From: Hyphomicrobium_A sp964405975
GTDB taxonomy: Bacteria > Pseudomonadota > Alphaproteobacteria > Rhizobiales > Hyphomicrobiaceae
Length of the DNA: 64,000 bases
Assembly: GCA_964405975.1 (NCBI GenBank)
Contig: CAYOPW010000004.1
Location: forward strand, 1 to 64,000
Direction: 5' to 3'
Shown here: one piece after another, positions 8,302-17,355 of the stretch
How the letters are laid out: each line of letters opens with the position of its first letter
Position numbering within the stretch: the stretch's first letter is position 1
Position numbers and translations under genes: made by a program
The notes under the pieces: generated by a model
Databases searched by the model: none
The model's input: the letters and a program-made list of their open reading frames with translations, nothing else
What the model was told of the DNA's origin: nothing

Positions 8302-9930
8302 ATGTCCTCCAGCCCCTTCAACGATCACCTTGATAAGACGCCTGCCAATTACCAGCCGCTGACGCCGTTACAGTTCCTGCAACGGGCAGCCGCGGTCTAT
8401 CCCAACCATACTGCCGTCATCCACGGTGGTACGCGTATCGGCTATGCGGAATTCTACGCGCGCTGCCGCCGGCTTGCTTCTGTGCTCACCGGTCGCTCAA
8501 TTGGCCCTGGCGACACTGTCTCCGTTATGCTCTCGAACACACCGCCTATGCTCGATGCGCACTACGGTGTGCCAATGAGCGGCGCGGTTCTACATTCGAT
8601 CAACACGCGCCTCGATCCCCAAATCATCGCCTTCCAGCTCGACCACGCCAATACCAAACTGCTTATCGTGGACCGTGAATTCTCTGCGACCATAAAAGAG
8701 GCATTGGCGCTGGCACAGGTGAAACCGATCATCATAGATTGCGGGGACAAGGAATTCCCCCAGAGTGCAGCGCCGCTTTCCAGCGACGACTATGACGAGC
8801 TTATCGCTCAGGGTGATCCCGAATTCGCCTGGCGCATGCCCATAGATGAGTGGGACGCGATCACGCTCAACTATACGTCTGGCACAACCGGCAATCCCAA
8901 GGGCGTGGTCTATCACCACCGTGGTGCGGCGCTCATGTGCTATGCCAATACCATCGAAACCGGCATGGGGCTGCATCCTGTCTACCTGTGGACGCTGCCG
9001 ATGTTTCATTGCAACGGGTGGTGCTTTCCCTGGTCGCTTTCGATGGTAGCAGGCACTCACGTTTGCCTGAGATGGGTACGGGCGAAATCCATGTACGACG
9101 CCATCGCTGACCATGGCGTTACGCATTTATCCGGCGCGCCGATCGTCATGTCGACATTGGTCAATGCAAAAGATGACGAGAAGCGGCCGATCTCGCACCG
9201 CGTATGCGTCAATCACGCAGCAGCGCCGCCGCCGCAGTCCGTGCTCGACGCCATGACGGCTGCGGGTTTTCATCTGACTCACCTCTACGGACTAACCGAG
9301 ACCTACGGGCCAGCGACCGTGAATGAGTGGAACGCGGACTGGGATAGACTCGACGAAGATAAACGCGCCAGCAAACGATCGCGCCAGGGTGTGCGCTACG
9401 TGGCCCTGGAAGACTTGAGCGTGATGGATCCCGTGACCATGACACCCGTGCCGGCCGACGGAGAGACCCTGGGCGAGGTGATGTTCCGTGGCAACATTGT
9501 CATGAAGGGCTACTTGAAGAACCCGCTCGCCACGCAAGAAGCGTTTGCCGGCGGCTGGTTCCACTCCGGCGACCTAGGCGTGCTATATCCTGACGGATAC
9601 ATCCAACTCAAGGACCGCTCAAAGGACATTATCATCTCGGGTGGTGAGAACATTTCATCGATCGAGGTGGAGGATGTGCTCTATAAGCACCCAGCAGTCG
9701 CCTATTGCGCCGTCGTCGCCAAGCCGGACAAGAAATGGGGCGAAACACCTTGCGCTTTCGTCGAGTTGCGGCCCGGTGCGGCCGCGACCGCAGATGAACT
9801 TGTGGCCTGGTGCCGGGAAGGGCTCGCACACTACAAGTGCCCGCGCTACATCGTCTTCGCCGAGGTGCCCAAAACGTCCACAGGCAAGATCCAAAAATTC
9901 AAACTTCGCGAGATGGCGAAAGAGGCCTGA
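8302..9930 (+). CDS. AMP-binding acyl-CoA synthetase
   Basis: A 542-residue adenylate-forming enzyme that activates a carboxylic acid to acyl-AMP and then acyl-CoA. The phosphate-binding loop YTSGTTGNPKGVV lies near residue 192, the A5-type motif LYGLTETYGP near 325, the hinge region HSGDLGVLYPDGYIQLKDRSKDIIISGGENIS near 420, and the catalytic Lys in TSTGKIQKFKLR close to the C-terminus. It resembles the medium/long-chain acyl-CoA ligase group that includes methylmercaptopropionate-CoA ligases. The substrate cannot be set from sequence. It is monocistronic and ends at a convergent terminator. Confidence 0.9.
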   Translation: MSSSPFNDHLDKTPANYQPLTPLQFLQRAAAVYPNHTAVIHGGTRIGYAEFYARCRRLASVLTGRSIGPGDTVSVMLSNTPPMLDAHYGVPMSGAVLHSINTRLDPQIIAFQLDHANTKLLIVDREFSATIKEALALAQVKPIIIDCGDKEFPQSAAPLSSDDYDELIAQGDPEFAWRMPIDEWDAITLNYTSGTTGNPKGVVYHHRGAALMCYANTIETGMGLHPVYLWTLPMFHCNGWCFPWSLSMVAGTHVCLRWVRAKSMYDAIADHGVTHLSGAPIVMSTLVNAKDDEKRPISHRVCVNHAAAPPPQSVLDAMTAAGFHLTHLYGLTETYGPATVNEWNADWDRLDEDKRASKRSRQGVRYVALEDLSVMDPVTMTPVPADGETLGEVMFRGNIVMKGYLKNPLATQEAFAGGWFHSGDLGVLYPDGYIQLKDRSKDIIISGGENISSIEVEDVLYKHPAVAYCAVVAKPDKKWGETPCAFVELRPGAAATADELVAWCREGLAHYKCPRYIVFAEVPKTSTGKIQKFKLREMAKEA

Positions 9931-9982
9931 GCATGAGGGCCGGTTGCTTCGCTTCCCATGCATCCCTTGAATGCGATCTTGC

Positions 9983-10019
9983 AAAAAAAAAACCGGCCCT
10001 CCCGGATCGAGTGGGCCGG
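9983..10019 (-). terminator. Rho-independent terminator
   Basis: A 7-bp GC-rich stem (9993-9999 with 10013-10019) is followed on the minus strand by ten consecutive T (complement of 9983-9992). It lies 54 bases beyond the stop of the YdcH-like gene at 10073 and should end that transcript. Confidence 0.85.
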
Positions 10020-10072
10020 ATCAAGAAGGCTTCTTGCCTAACTACGAGCGGAAAACCGCTCGCGGAGGGAGG

Positions 10073-10252
10073 TTAGTGTCGCACCTCTGACTGCTGAAGG
10101 CGCATTATCTCATCCTTAATCTTCAGCTTTTCAACCTTAAGCCGGTGAATTTCCAGGTCGTCCGACCCCGGTCGGGCGACCTCTTCCTCGATCTTACGTT
10201 TGAGAATCCGATGCTTCTCCGCTAGCTCTGCAAGATGAGCCCCAAGCGCCAT
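10073..10252 (-). CDS. YdcH/DUF465-family small protein
   Basis: A 59-residue, highly charged helical protein starting MALGAHLAELAEKHRILKR and ending with an RLKVEKLKIKDEIMRLQ-type helix. This is the two-helix antiparallel hairpin of the YdcH (DUF465) family, of unknown function. Two ATG codons are adjacent (10255 and 10252). GGAGG is six bases from the second and only three from the first, so I use 10252. The open frame extends much further upstream but has no family similarity there. A second, different DUF465 gene is divergent at 10525. Confidence 0.8.
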   Translation of the reverse strand: MALGAHLAELAEKHRILKRKIEEEVARPGSDDLEIHRLKVEKLKIKDEIMRLQQSEVRH

Positions 10253-10524
10253 CATGGACCTCCATGAGAATGTTGAAGAAACAGGCCCAAAGTGACAGAT
10301 TGTGATGCGTTTGTCCAACCCGCGAAACGGCTTGTAAACACCAAGTAATGGCGCAAACTGATACAACGTGAAACATTCGTGTACGCTATGCTTTGCGTCT
10401 AAGCTTCGGTTTTGACATAGAATTTGGTTACTTAAATTAGGCTGTCGCTTGCCATATGTACTCCACACGCCGATAGTTCATGCGCGCGGGTCTATGACGG
10501 GCGGGTCTTGACCGGGCCGGCAAA

Positions 10525-10731
10525 ATGCAGCGTCTCGACGAGAGAGAGCTCCGCGAGGAACTCGTTAAGCTTAGGGCAGAGCATCGCGATCTCGACGATG
10601 AGATCGTGACACTCGAAGCCTCGGGTGCCGCCGAGCAGCTCCTTATAAAGCGCCTGAAAAAAAGAAAGCTCGCGATCAAGGATCGAATTGCAGTGATCGA
10701 GGATCAGCTGCTACCCGACATCATTGCCTGA
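10525..10731 (+). CDS. YdcH/DUF465-family small protein
   Basis: A 68-residue helical protein, MQRLDERELREELVKLRAEH onward, with the KRLKKRKLAIKDRI hairpin helix diagnostic of DUF465. It differs clearly from the divergent family member at 10073-10252, so this is an old paralogous pair and not a recent duplication. The first ATG is used although it has no strong Shine-Dalgarno sequence. It lies 246 bases upstream of purE. A DUF465 gene ahead of purEK recurs in alphaproteobacteria as I recall. Function unknown. Confidence 0.78.
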   Translation: MQRLDERELREELVKLRAEHRDLDDEIVTLEASGAAEQLLIKRLKKRKLAIKDRIAVIEDQLLPDIIA

Positions 10732-10977
10732 TGCGCCGCAGAGCGGCTTGCGCGCAGACCGCCATAAGACTGGAGCACACAACAGGCGCTCCCTCCCTCA
10801 AGTGCACATCGCCGGTTGTGCGCGTGGCCATTGACCTTCTTGAAGAAGAATCACGCCGCCGGGAAAGCAGCCCCGCACCACATAGCAAGCCCCACAAGGT
10901 AAACGACCAAGCCCCTTGTAAAGACCGGCCCACTCCTGTAATCCCGCGCTTTCCTTTTGGCCGGACGAAACGCAGCA

Positions 10978-11472
10978 ATGAGCAACGGGAACGCCGTCGT
11001 CGGCATCATTATGGGAAGCCAGTCCGACTGGCCAACCCTCAAGAACGCAGCCGCAATCCTCGATAAGCTCGATGTGCCCTATGAGACGCGAATTGTCTCC
11101 GCGCATCGCACTCCCGCGCGTCTCACCGAATACGCAACGACCGCCAAAGACCGCGGACTCCGGGTGATCATTGCTGGCGCCGGCGGGGCAGCGCATCTGC
11201 CGGGCATGACCGCATCGATGACACCGCTCCCGGTTCTGGGGGTTCCCATTCAAACCAAATCGCTTGGTGGACAAGATAGCCTCTACTCCATCGTGCAGAT
11301 GCCAGCAGGCATTCCCGTGGGAACGCTGGCCATTGGCGAGGTGGGCGCAACCAACGCTGGCCTTCTGGCCGCGCAGATCCTTGCGCTCGATGACGCCGGT
11401 CTATCAAAACGCATCGAGGCTTACCGGACGGCGCAGACTGCCGGCGTGCCTGATGCACCCAAGGACGCGTGA
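10978..11472 (+). CDS. purE: N5-carboxyaminoimidazole ribonucleotide mutase (class I PurE)
   Basis: PurE moves the carboxylate of N5-CAIR to C4 to make CAIR in purine synthesis. The 164-residue product has GSQSDW (13-18), SAHRTP (43-48), the glycine-rich AGAGGAAHLPGM loop and LGVPIQT. The ATG at 10978 fits the family start; an upstream in-frame TTG adds seven residues with no support. The stop codon overlaps the possible GTG start of purK, so the two enzymes, which act in sequence, are translationally linked. Confidence 0.96.
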   Translation: MSNGNAVVGIIMGSQSDWPTLKNAAAILDKLDVPYETRIVSAHRTPARLTEYATTAKDRGLRVIIAGAGGAAHLPGMTASMTPLPVLGVPIQTKSLGGQDSLYSIVQMPAGIPVGTLAIGEVGATNAGLLAAQILALDDAGLSKRIEAYRTAQTAGVPDAPKDA

Positions 11473-11483
11473 GGCGCCAAAAG

Positions 11484-12572
11484 ATGCAGGCGCTTCCGCC
11501 AGGGTCAACCATTGGCATATTGGGCGGCGGTCAGCTCGGACGCATGCTGATCCTCGCTGCGTCACGCCTTGGCTTTAAATGCCGCGTCTATACCGATGTC
11601 GCCGGGCCCGCTTGCGACGTGGCAGAAAGTTCGATGATCGGCGCCTTTGACGATGCGGCCAAGCTCACAGCCTTCGCAACCGATGTTGATGTTGTCACCT
11701 ACGAGTTTGAAAACGTCCCGCTCGCTGCTGCTGCTGCTGTCGAACGCGTCAAGCCGGTGCGACCAGGATCAAAGTCACTTGAAGCCTCGCAAGACCGGCT
11801 CGTCGAAAAAACATTCATCTCCGAACTGGGCATTCCCGTCGCGCCATTCGCGGCCATAGATTCCGAAGCGGATTTCGAAACGGGGATCGGCACCGTTGGC
11901 CTGCCCGCAATCTTAAAGACGTGCCGTCTTGGCTATGACGGCAAGGGCCAAGTCCGCATCGCAAGATCAGAAGATATGGCCTCCGCGTTCGACGAGATCG
12001 GCCGCAGGCCCGCGGTCCTTGAATCCGTCATGACGTTTGCTTGCGAGGTCTCCGTTCTGGTTACGCGCAACACTGCTGGTGAGACGCGATTTTATGACAT
12101 TGCGCTAAACCACCACGAAGGCGGAATCCTGCGAACGTCGTCTGTGCCCTCGAATCTGCCACCTCAGCATCAGGCGCGTGCGCGCCAAATTACAGGGCAA
12201 ATCGCCGCCGCTCTCAATCACGTCGGTGTCTTGGCCGTGGAAATATTCTATGTGGGCGGCGAACAGACTGAGCCGCTGATCGTCAACGAAATTGCGCCCC
12301 GCGTGCACAACAGTGGCCACTGGACGATCGACGCATGCCAGGTCAGCCAATTTGAGAACCACATCCGCGCAGTTGTTGGCTGGCCCTTGGGCACAACCGA
12401 CCGCCATTCCGACGCTCAGATGAACAATCTCATTGGGGAAGAAGCCAACGATTGGCACCTCCTTGCGGCCGAACCGGGCGTGTGCCTGCACCTCTACGGC
12501 AAGGCGGAGGCTCGGCCCGGCCGCAAAATGGGCCATTTTACCCGGCTGAAAGCCCCAAAAAGCAATGAATAG
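11484..12572 (+). CDS. purK: N5-carboxyaminoimidazole ribonucleotide synthase
   Basis: PurK is the ATP-grasp ligase that makes N5-CAIR from AIR, bicarbonate and ATP, the substrate of PurE encoded just upstream. About 362 residues. The N-terminal Rossmann-like part has IGILGGGQLGRM, followed by the ATP-grasp region (LKTCRLGYDGKGQ) and a C-terminal NEIAPRVHNSGHWT block. I use the ATG at 11484; a GTG at 11469 overlapping the purE stop is equally possible. A weak terminator-like hairpin follows at 12580. Confidence 0.96.
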   Translation: MQALPPGSTIGILGGGQLGRMLILAASRLGFKCRVYTDVAGPACDVAESSMIGAFDDAAKLTAFATDVDVVTYEFENVPLAAAAAVERVKPVRPGSKSLEASQDRLVEKTFISELGIPVAPFAAIDSEADFETGIGTVGLPAILKTCRLGYDGKGQVRIARSEDMASAFDEIGRRPAVLESVMTFACEVSVLVTRNTAGETRFYDIALNHHEGGILRTSSVPSNLPPQHQARARQITGQIAAALNHVGVLAVEIFYVGGEQTEPLIVNEIAPRVHNSGHWTIDACQVSQFENHIRAVVGWPLGTTDRHSDAQMNNLIGEEANDWHLLAAEPGVCLHLYGKAEARPGRKMGHFTRLKAPKSNE

Positions 12573-12579
12573 GGTTGGT

Positions 12580-12618
12580 GTTAAGTCCAGGTGCGGATGG
12601 ACAAATTAACGGCTTTTT
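12580..12618 (+). terminator. Probable terminator after purEK
   Basis: Arms 12580-12589 and 12598-12610 pair over ten positions with a three-base bulge, and a run of five T (12614-12618) follows closely. The stem is AT-rich, so strength is uncertain. Confidence 0.5.
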
Positions 12619-12726
12619 GGTAGAGACCGCCCAACTTCGATCACAGACGCCGTGCCGGCGGGGTTTCCCGCCGCGGGTTCGTTTGTGTTGTTCAAACGCT
12701 TGAGATCAATCAGAGGAAGGCATCGC

Positions 12727-12987
12727 TTGCAGGTACTTGTCCGCGACAACAACGTCGATCAGGCTCTTAAGGCGCTCAAGAAGAAGATGCAGCGCGAGGG
12801 CATTTTCAGGGAGATGAAGCTTCGCAATTATTTCGAGAAGCCATCTGAGCGCAAAGCTCGGGAGAAGGCCGAGGCCGTACGCCGGGCCCGCAAGCTTGCA
12901 CGTAAGCGCTTGCAGCGCGAGGGACTATTGCCTGGTAAACCGGCTGGTGCCCGCGGGAGTGCCGCAAAGCCAGCAGGCCGCCGCTAA
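12727..12987 (+). CDS. rpsU: 30S ribosomal protein S21, TTG start
   Basis: Begins (M)QVLVRDNNVDQALKALKKK, then REMKLRNYFEKPSERKAREKAEAVRRARK, the classic S21 sequence; it binds near the anti-Shine-Dalgarno end of 16S rRNA. The 86-residue length includes a basic Ala/Gly/Lys-rich tail. The start is a TTG at 12727 preceded by GAGGAAGG at good spacing. No ATG lies in frame near the family start, and an upstream extension to 12652 has no family similarity. A rare start codon in a ribosomal-protein gene suggests tuned-down initiation. It is single-gene, between purK and a convergent hydrolase gene. Confidence 0.93.
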   Translation: MQVLVRDNNVDQALKALKKKMQREGIFREMKLRNYFEKPSERKAREKAEAVRRARKLARKRLQREGLLPGKPAGARGSAAKPAGRR

Positions 12988-13055
12988 CAGAGAGTTCAAA
13001 GCTCTCCCTCATGAATTGATCAATTGCGATTGCCATGCGCTCTGAACGAATTCGT

Positions 13056-13901
13056 TCACGGGCGCATTTGCATTTTGGGCTGCACCACCTCGGTGTCTTG
13101 GCGCATGTCGTCGATCCAGCGAAAGACCTCTTCGTAGGAACCGAACAACTGGTGGTCGGAGTGACCGGCACCGGGAAATGTGACGATCTCCTTAAGCCCC
13201 TTGGCGGCATCATAAACCGCTCGCCCCATGCTAACCGGGATGACCTCATCGTCCTCGCCGTGAAGCACAAGTATTGGAGCGGTAATGCTGCTCAAGTAGC
13301 GCATGCTGTCATAGCGATCGAAGATGAACCCGCGAACCGGCAAGTACGGGTAGGCTTTAGCGGCCACATCGACGATTGACGTATAGGGCGCATCGAGAAT
13401 GAGGCCGCCGACAGGCTTTTCCGCTGCAAGTTGCACGGCCACGCCCGAGCCCAGTGACTCGCCGTAGAGGATGATATCCTCCGCAGCAACGCCGTCTTTG
13501 ATCAGCGCCTCGTAAGCCAGCTTGGCATCGGCCACATTGGCACGTTCCGACGGGTTTCCCGTGGAGCCCCCGTAACCGCGATAGCTTAAAATAAATATGC
13601 CGATGCCGCGCTCAACGTACTTGCGCACGCGCTCCGAGCGGCTTGCGAGGTTGCCTGCATTGCCGTGGAAATAGAGCAGCGTTGGCTGACCCGGTGCCGC
13701 GCGGCCATACCAAGCAACAAGGGTCACGCCGTCAGCCGTCTTTAGCTCTCGCTCCTCCACACCGGCAAGCGCGAACACCGAGGGCTCAACGCGCAGCGGA
13801 TCGGGGAAATACATGAGACGCCGCTGCAAGACGAATGCCGCAACGGCCACGACCAAATAGATAGCGGCCAGCACTGCCGCCAGCTTCACCACAAGTGCCA
13901 T
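13056..13901 (-). CDS. Membrane-anchored alpha/beta hydrolase (BEM46-like)
   Basis: A 281-residue protein with one N-terminal transmembrane helix (residues about 5-27) followed by a serine hydrolase domain. The oxyanion region is YFHGNAGN, the nucleophile elbow GESLGSG, the acid HGEDDEVIP, and the catalytic His GAGHSDH. The fold and anchor match the BEM46/YfhR-type hydrolases found across bacteria. The substrate is unknown. It is monocistronic on the minus strand. The upstream gap contains a plus-strand candidate sRNA. Confidence 0.85.
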   Translation of the reverse strand: MALVVKLAAVLAAIYLVVAVAAFVLQRRLMYFPDPLRVEPSVFALAGVEERELKTADGVTLVAWYGRAAPGQPTLLYFHGNAGNLASRSERVRKYVERGIGIFILSYRGYGGSTGNPSERANVADAKLAYEALIKDGVAAEDIILYGESLGSGVAVQLAAEKPVGGLILDAPYTSIVDVAAKAYPYLPVRGFIFDRYDSMRYLSSITAPILVLHGEDDEVIPVSMGRAVYDAAKGLKEIVTFPGAGHSDHQLFGSYEEVFRWIDDMRQDTEVVQPKMQMRP

Positions 13902-14029
13902 GCTGCTCTCATTTATTTAGCTGTGGCCGAGACCGGTCCCTCGATGCGTCCTCGCTAGAAATCAAGATTTTTGTGGCCCTATTGGCAAGTCAACGCTGCA
14001 TATCGACGCTTTACAACTTATACTGGTGT

Positions 14030-14151
14030 CTATTGCGCCCTCGATGCGGGCTCGAAGGTCTATTTTTGAGAGGGATGTTTGTGTTCCTAGTGGTTTTAAG
14101 AATTCCCTCACGCTTACCACGCCGGGCGCAGATGTTGCCCGGCCTTTTTTC
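14030..14151 (+). ncRNA. Candidate small RNA ending at a strong terminator
   Basis: The 283-base gap between two minus-strand genes carries a plus-strand intrinsic terminator with no plus-strand protein gene before it. Two more stems precede it: GCCC/GGGC around 14037-14052, and GAGGGA/TCCCTC with a loop of about 26 bases ending near 14109. A TATACT at 14019-14024 could be a -10 box, but I see no good -35 box. The 5' end is therefore a guess. I cannot match it to a known family. Confidence 0.4.
14121..14150 (+). terminator. Orphan plus-strand terminator
   Basis: A perfect 7-bp stem (14121-14127 with 14137-14143, nine-base loop) is followed by six T (14145-14150). The minus strand shows no T-run after the stem, so it works only in the plus direction, where no coding gene precedes it. 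Confidence 0.8.
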
Positions 14152-14184
14152 GGCTGCGACGAAGTAGGCGCCGTCGAGACTAGC

Positions 14185-15303
14185 TTATTTTCCGATCGCA
14201 CGCATGGCTTCCAAATGCTCGCTACCCAGCGCGTCGGCGACGGCTGAATGCGTAATCTTACCTTCATGCACATTGAGGCCGGCCATGAGGTGGGGATCGC
14301 TGCGGAGCGCTTCCACCACGCCCTTATCAGCAAGTGCCAACACGAACGGTAGCGTTGCATTGTTTAGTGCGAAGGTGGAGGTGCGCGCCACCGCGCCCGG
14401 CATATTGGTGACGCAGTAGTGCACCACGCCGTGTGCGATGTAGCTTGGCTTCTCGTGCGTCGTCGGTTTGGATGTCTCGGAAAAGCCGCCTTGATCGATG
14501 GAGATATCAACGATCACCGAGCCGCGCTTCATGCTCTTCACAAGCTGCTCGCTGACCAGTCTTGGCGCTGCCGCACCTGGCACGAGTACAGCTCCAATAA
14601 CGAGGTCGGCTTCGAGCAGGTAGTCCTCAATCGACTGACGCGTGGAGAAAATGGTGTTGATTGCCGCGCCGAAGCGATGATCGAGCGCATAGAGGCGTTC
14701 GATGTTAATATCGATACAGGTTACAGCCGCCTCCATTCCGATGCTCATGCGCACCGCGTTTAATCCTGCAACGCCACCGCCAACCACCACAACATTCGCC
14801 GGTGCGACGCCAGCAGATCCGCCCAGCAACATGCCGCGACCACCCTGTTCCATTTCCAAACAATGGCAGCCGGCCTGTATTGCCATACGGCCGGCAACCT
14901 CACTCATAGGAGACAGCAAAGGTAGTCCGCCCTGCCGGCTTGTAACCGTCTCATAGGCGATGGCCGTCACGCCCGATTTCATCAACGCCTTGGCCTGTTT
15001 TGGGTCCGGCGCTAAATGAAGGTAGGTAAAGAGTGTCTGACCTGCCCGCAGAAAGGCGCACTCCTTGGGCTGGGGCTCCTTTACTTTGACGATCAGGTCG
15101 GCCTTCTCGAAGACCTCCTCTGCCGACTTTGCGATCTTGGCACCCGCCTTGCGATAGTGGTCATCGGAGATGCCCATGCGCTCGGCTGCGTTCGTCTCAA
15201 CGAGCACCTCGTGCCCATGGGCAACGGCCTCGCGCACGCTCGCGGGGATGAGCCCAACGCGGTACTCGTGAACTTTAATCTCTTTGGGAACGCCGATGCG
15301 CAT
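14185..15303 (-). CDS. ald: Alanine dehydrogenase
   Basis: NAD-dependent enzyme that interconverts L-alanine with pyruvate and ammonium. The 372-residue length fits the family. It starts MRIGVPKEIKVHEYRVGL, has the KVKEPQ block near residue 75, the Rossmann motif VVGGGVAGLNAVRMSIGMEA near 175, and the C-terminal GKITHSAVADALG. It shares ancestry with PntAA, encoded about 2 kb upstream on the same strand, but keeps the full Ald length. It is 198 bases after pntB and may have its own promoter. It links nitrogen and carbon status. Confidence 0.96.
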   Translation of the reverse strand: MRIGVPKEIKVHEYRVGLIPASVREAVAHGHEVLVETNAAERMGISDDHYRKAGAKIAKSAEEVFEKADLIVKVKEPQPKECAFLRAGQTLFTYLHLAPDPKQAKALMKSGVTAIAYETVTSRQGGLPLLSPMSEVAGRMAIQAGCHCLEMEQGGRGMLLGGSAGVAPANVVVVGGGVAGLNAVRMSIGMEAAVTCIDINIERLYALDHRFGAAINTIFSTRQSIEDYLLEADLVIGAVLVPGAAAPRLVSEQLVKSMKRGSVIVDISIDQGGFSETSKPTTHEKPSYIAHGVVHYCVTNMPGAVARTSTFALNNATLPFVLALADKGVVEALRSDPHLMAGLNVHEGKITHSAVADALGSEHLEAMRAIGK

Positions 15304-15501
15304 AGCTCTCTCTCATGGGTCGGAAGATGGGCCGATTAAATGAGAAAGTCCACGTACTGCAAAGCGGCGTTGAGGCAGATGAATCGCATTGTGCCAAGGT
15401 CTTTCCGCCGCGCCAACGGCCTCACATGCATCACTGAGTAGAGCAATCCGCAGCAATACCTCAGACTGCGATAACCTGGGGCGAAACAGTTCAGGTTTCG
15501 A

Positions 15502-16905
15502 TCAGTGCGCTAGGGCCTTGACGATCTCTTCCGTCATCTTTTTGGCGTCGCCCAGCACCATCACCGTGTTGTCGCGATAGAAAAGTGAGTTGTCGATGCC
15601 GGCGTAACCAGACGCCAAGGAGCGCTTATTGAATAGTACTGTACCGGCCTTCCAAACTTGCAGCACCGGCATCCCGTAGATCGGTGACGAGGGGTCGTCC
15701 TCGGCCGCCGGGTTCGTCACATCGTTGGCGCCGATAACGTAGACAACGTCGGTCTGAGGAAATTCGCTGTTGATATCCTCCAACTCAAACACCTCGTCAT
15801 AGGGGACGTTCGCTTCGGCCAAGAGCACGTTCATATGACCCGGCATGCGGCCTGCCACAGGGTGGACTGCGTACTTCACTTCCACGCCGGCCTTCTTCAA
15901 GGCGTCGGCCATTTCGCGCAGGGCGTGCTGCGCTTGCGCCACCGCCATGCCATAGCCCGGCACAATAATGACGCTGCTTGCGTTCTGCATGACGTAAGCC
16001 GCATCATCGGCCGAGCCCAACTTCACGGGTTTCTGTTCTGCATCCCCCGCAGGGCCTGCGACTTCGCCGCCAAAGCCGCCGAGGATCACGGAGATGAAGC
16101 TCCGGTTCATCCCCTTACACATGATGTAGGAGAGGATGGCACCCGAGGAGCCCACAAGCGCGCCCGTGATGATGAGTGCGATGTTTGAAAGCGTAAAGCC
16201 GATGCCGGCTGCCGCCCAACCTGAGTAGGAGTTGAGCATCGACACCACTACCGGCATGTCGGCGCCACCAATCGGAATGATGATCAAGATGCCAAACAGC
16301 ATGGCCGTGGCTGTGATGGCCCAGAACAGGAGCGGATCGCCGCCAGACAGGCAGAATTGATAGATGAGCCAGACCATCAGGACGGCGAGCGCGATATTGA
16401 TGAGATGACGCAGCGGCAGGATGATCGGCTTGCCGGACATGCGGCCCGACAGCTTGGCAAACGCGATCACGGACCCGGTAAAGGTGATGGCGCCAATGGC
16501 GACGCCAAGTGACATCTCGATGAGGCTGGCAACGTTTATGGCGCCGCGCTCACCGATGCCAAACGAGGAAGGAGAGTATAGGGCCGAGGCTGCAACGAAC
16601 ACAGCGGCCAAGCCGACGAGCGAGTGAAATGCAGCAACGAGCTCGGGCATCGCCGTCATCGGAATACGCCGCGCCGTAATTGCCCCGATAAGGCCGCCGA
16701 GGCCTACGCCACCCGCGAGCAGATACCAAGTGATTTGGAGCTGGGGCGCGGCAATAGCCAGCGTCGTGGCCATCGCGATGGCCATGCCGATCATGCCGAA
16801 GAGGTTGCCGCGCCGCGATGTGGCCGGACTCGAAAGCCCGCGCAGTGCCAAGATAAAGAGCACGCCGGAGACGAGATAGAGCACAGCAACCAGATTAGCC
16901 GACAT
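15502..16905 (-). CDS. pntB: Proton-translocating NAD(P) transhydrogenase subunit beta
   Basis: PntB holds the membrane domain dII-b and the NADP(H)-binding domain dIII of the energy-linked transhydrogenase, which reduces NADP+ with NADH using proton-motive force. The 467-residue protein has about nine hydrophobic segments in its first 270 residues, then a soluble C-terminal domain with VPGYGMAVAQAQHALREM, YAVHPVAGRMPGHMNVLLAEANVPYDEV and VIGANDVTNPAA, the NADP-binding landmarks. It is third in the pntAA-pntAB-pntB order, 33 bases after pntAB. Confidence 0.97.
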   Translation of the reverse strand: MSANLVAVLYLVSGVLFILALRGLSSPATSRRGNLFGMIGMAIAMATTLAIAAPQLQITWYLLAGGVGLGGLIGAITARRIPMTAMPELVAAFHSLVGLAAVFVAASALYSPSSFGIGERGAINVASLIEMSLGVAIGAITFTGSVIAFAKLSGRMSGKPIILPLRHLINIALAVLMVWLIYQFCLSGGDPLLFWAITATAMLFGILIIIPIGGADMPVVVSMLNSYSGWAAAGIGFTLSNIALIITGALVGSSGAILSYIMCKGMNRSFISVILGGFGGEVAGPAGDAEQKPVKLGSADDAAYVMQNASSVIIVPGYGMAVAQAQHALREMADALKKAGVEVKYAVHPVAGRMPGHMNVLLAEANVPYDEVFELEDINSEFPQTDVVYVIGANDVTNPAAEDDPSSPIYGMPVLQVWKAGTVLFNKRSLASGYAGIDNSLFYRDNTVMVLGDAKKMTEEIVKALAH

Positions 16906-16938
16906 CGCCGTGCCCCCGCAGATCGGTCATGCGTTTCC

Positions 16939-17355
16939 TCACCGCTTGTCACCCTTCTTCTTGTACATGCCGAGCATGCGTTGGGTGACGAGGAAGCCGC
17001 CAAAAATATTCACCGACGCCATCACGAGCGCGAGAAAACCGAATATCTTCGATGTCAGATTGGAGTCGAACGTCGTGAATGCCTCAATGCCGCCGTGCTC
17101 GACGGCAACGGCCAGGAGGGCTCCGACCACGATCACCGACGAAATGGCGTTCGTCACCGACATAAGCGGGGTGTGCAGTGCAGGTGTCACGCTCCACACC
17201 ACGTAATAGCCGACGAAGATCGCGATCACGAACACCATCAACTCATACACGATGGGATCTATCTCTCCGCCAAAGCCGCTGGCCGCAAATGCGGTCACAC
17301 TCGATGCCAGCAGCACGCCGGATGCCGCAGCAAGTTTTGCAAACGTATTCTTCAT
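16939..17355 (-). CDS. pntAB: Transhydrogenase subunit alpha part 2 (PntAB)
   Basis: A 138-residue membrane subunit with four hydrophobic segments forming dII-a. The segment HTPLMSVTNAISSVIVVGAL is typical of this part, followed by FGGFLVTQRMLGMYKKK. Separation of this part from the NAD-binding domain gives the three-polypeptide arrangement known from Rhodospirillum rubrum, unlike the two-subunit enzyme of E. coli. An N-terminal stretch ending AFA looks like a cleavable signal but may be the first helix. Its ATG overlaps the pntAA stop by one base. Confidence 0.95.
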   Translation of the reverse strand: MKNTFAKLAAASGVLLASSVTAFAASGFGGEIDPIVYELMVFVIAIFVGYYVVWSVTPALHTPLMSVTNAISSVIVVGALLAVAVEHGGIEAFTTFDSNLTSKIFGFLALVMASVNIFGGFLVTQRMLGMYKKKGDKR

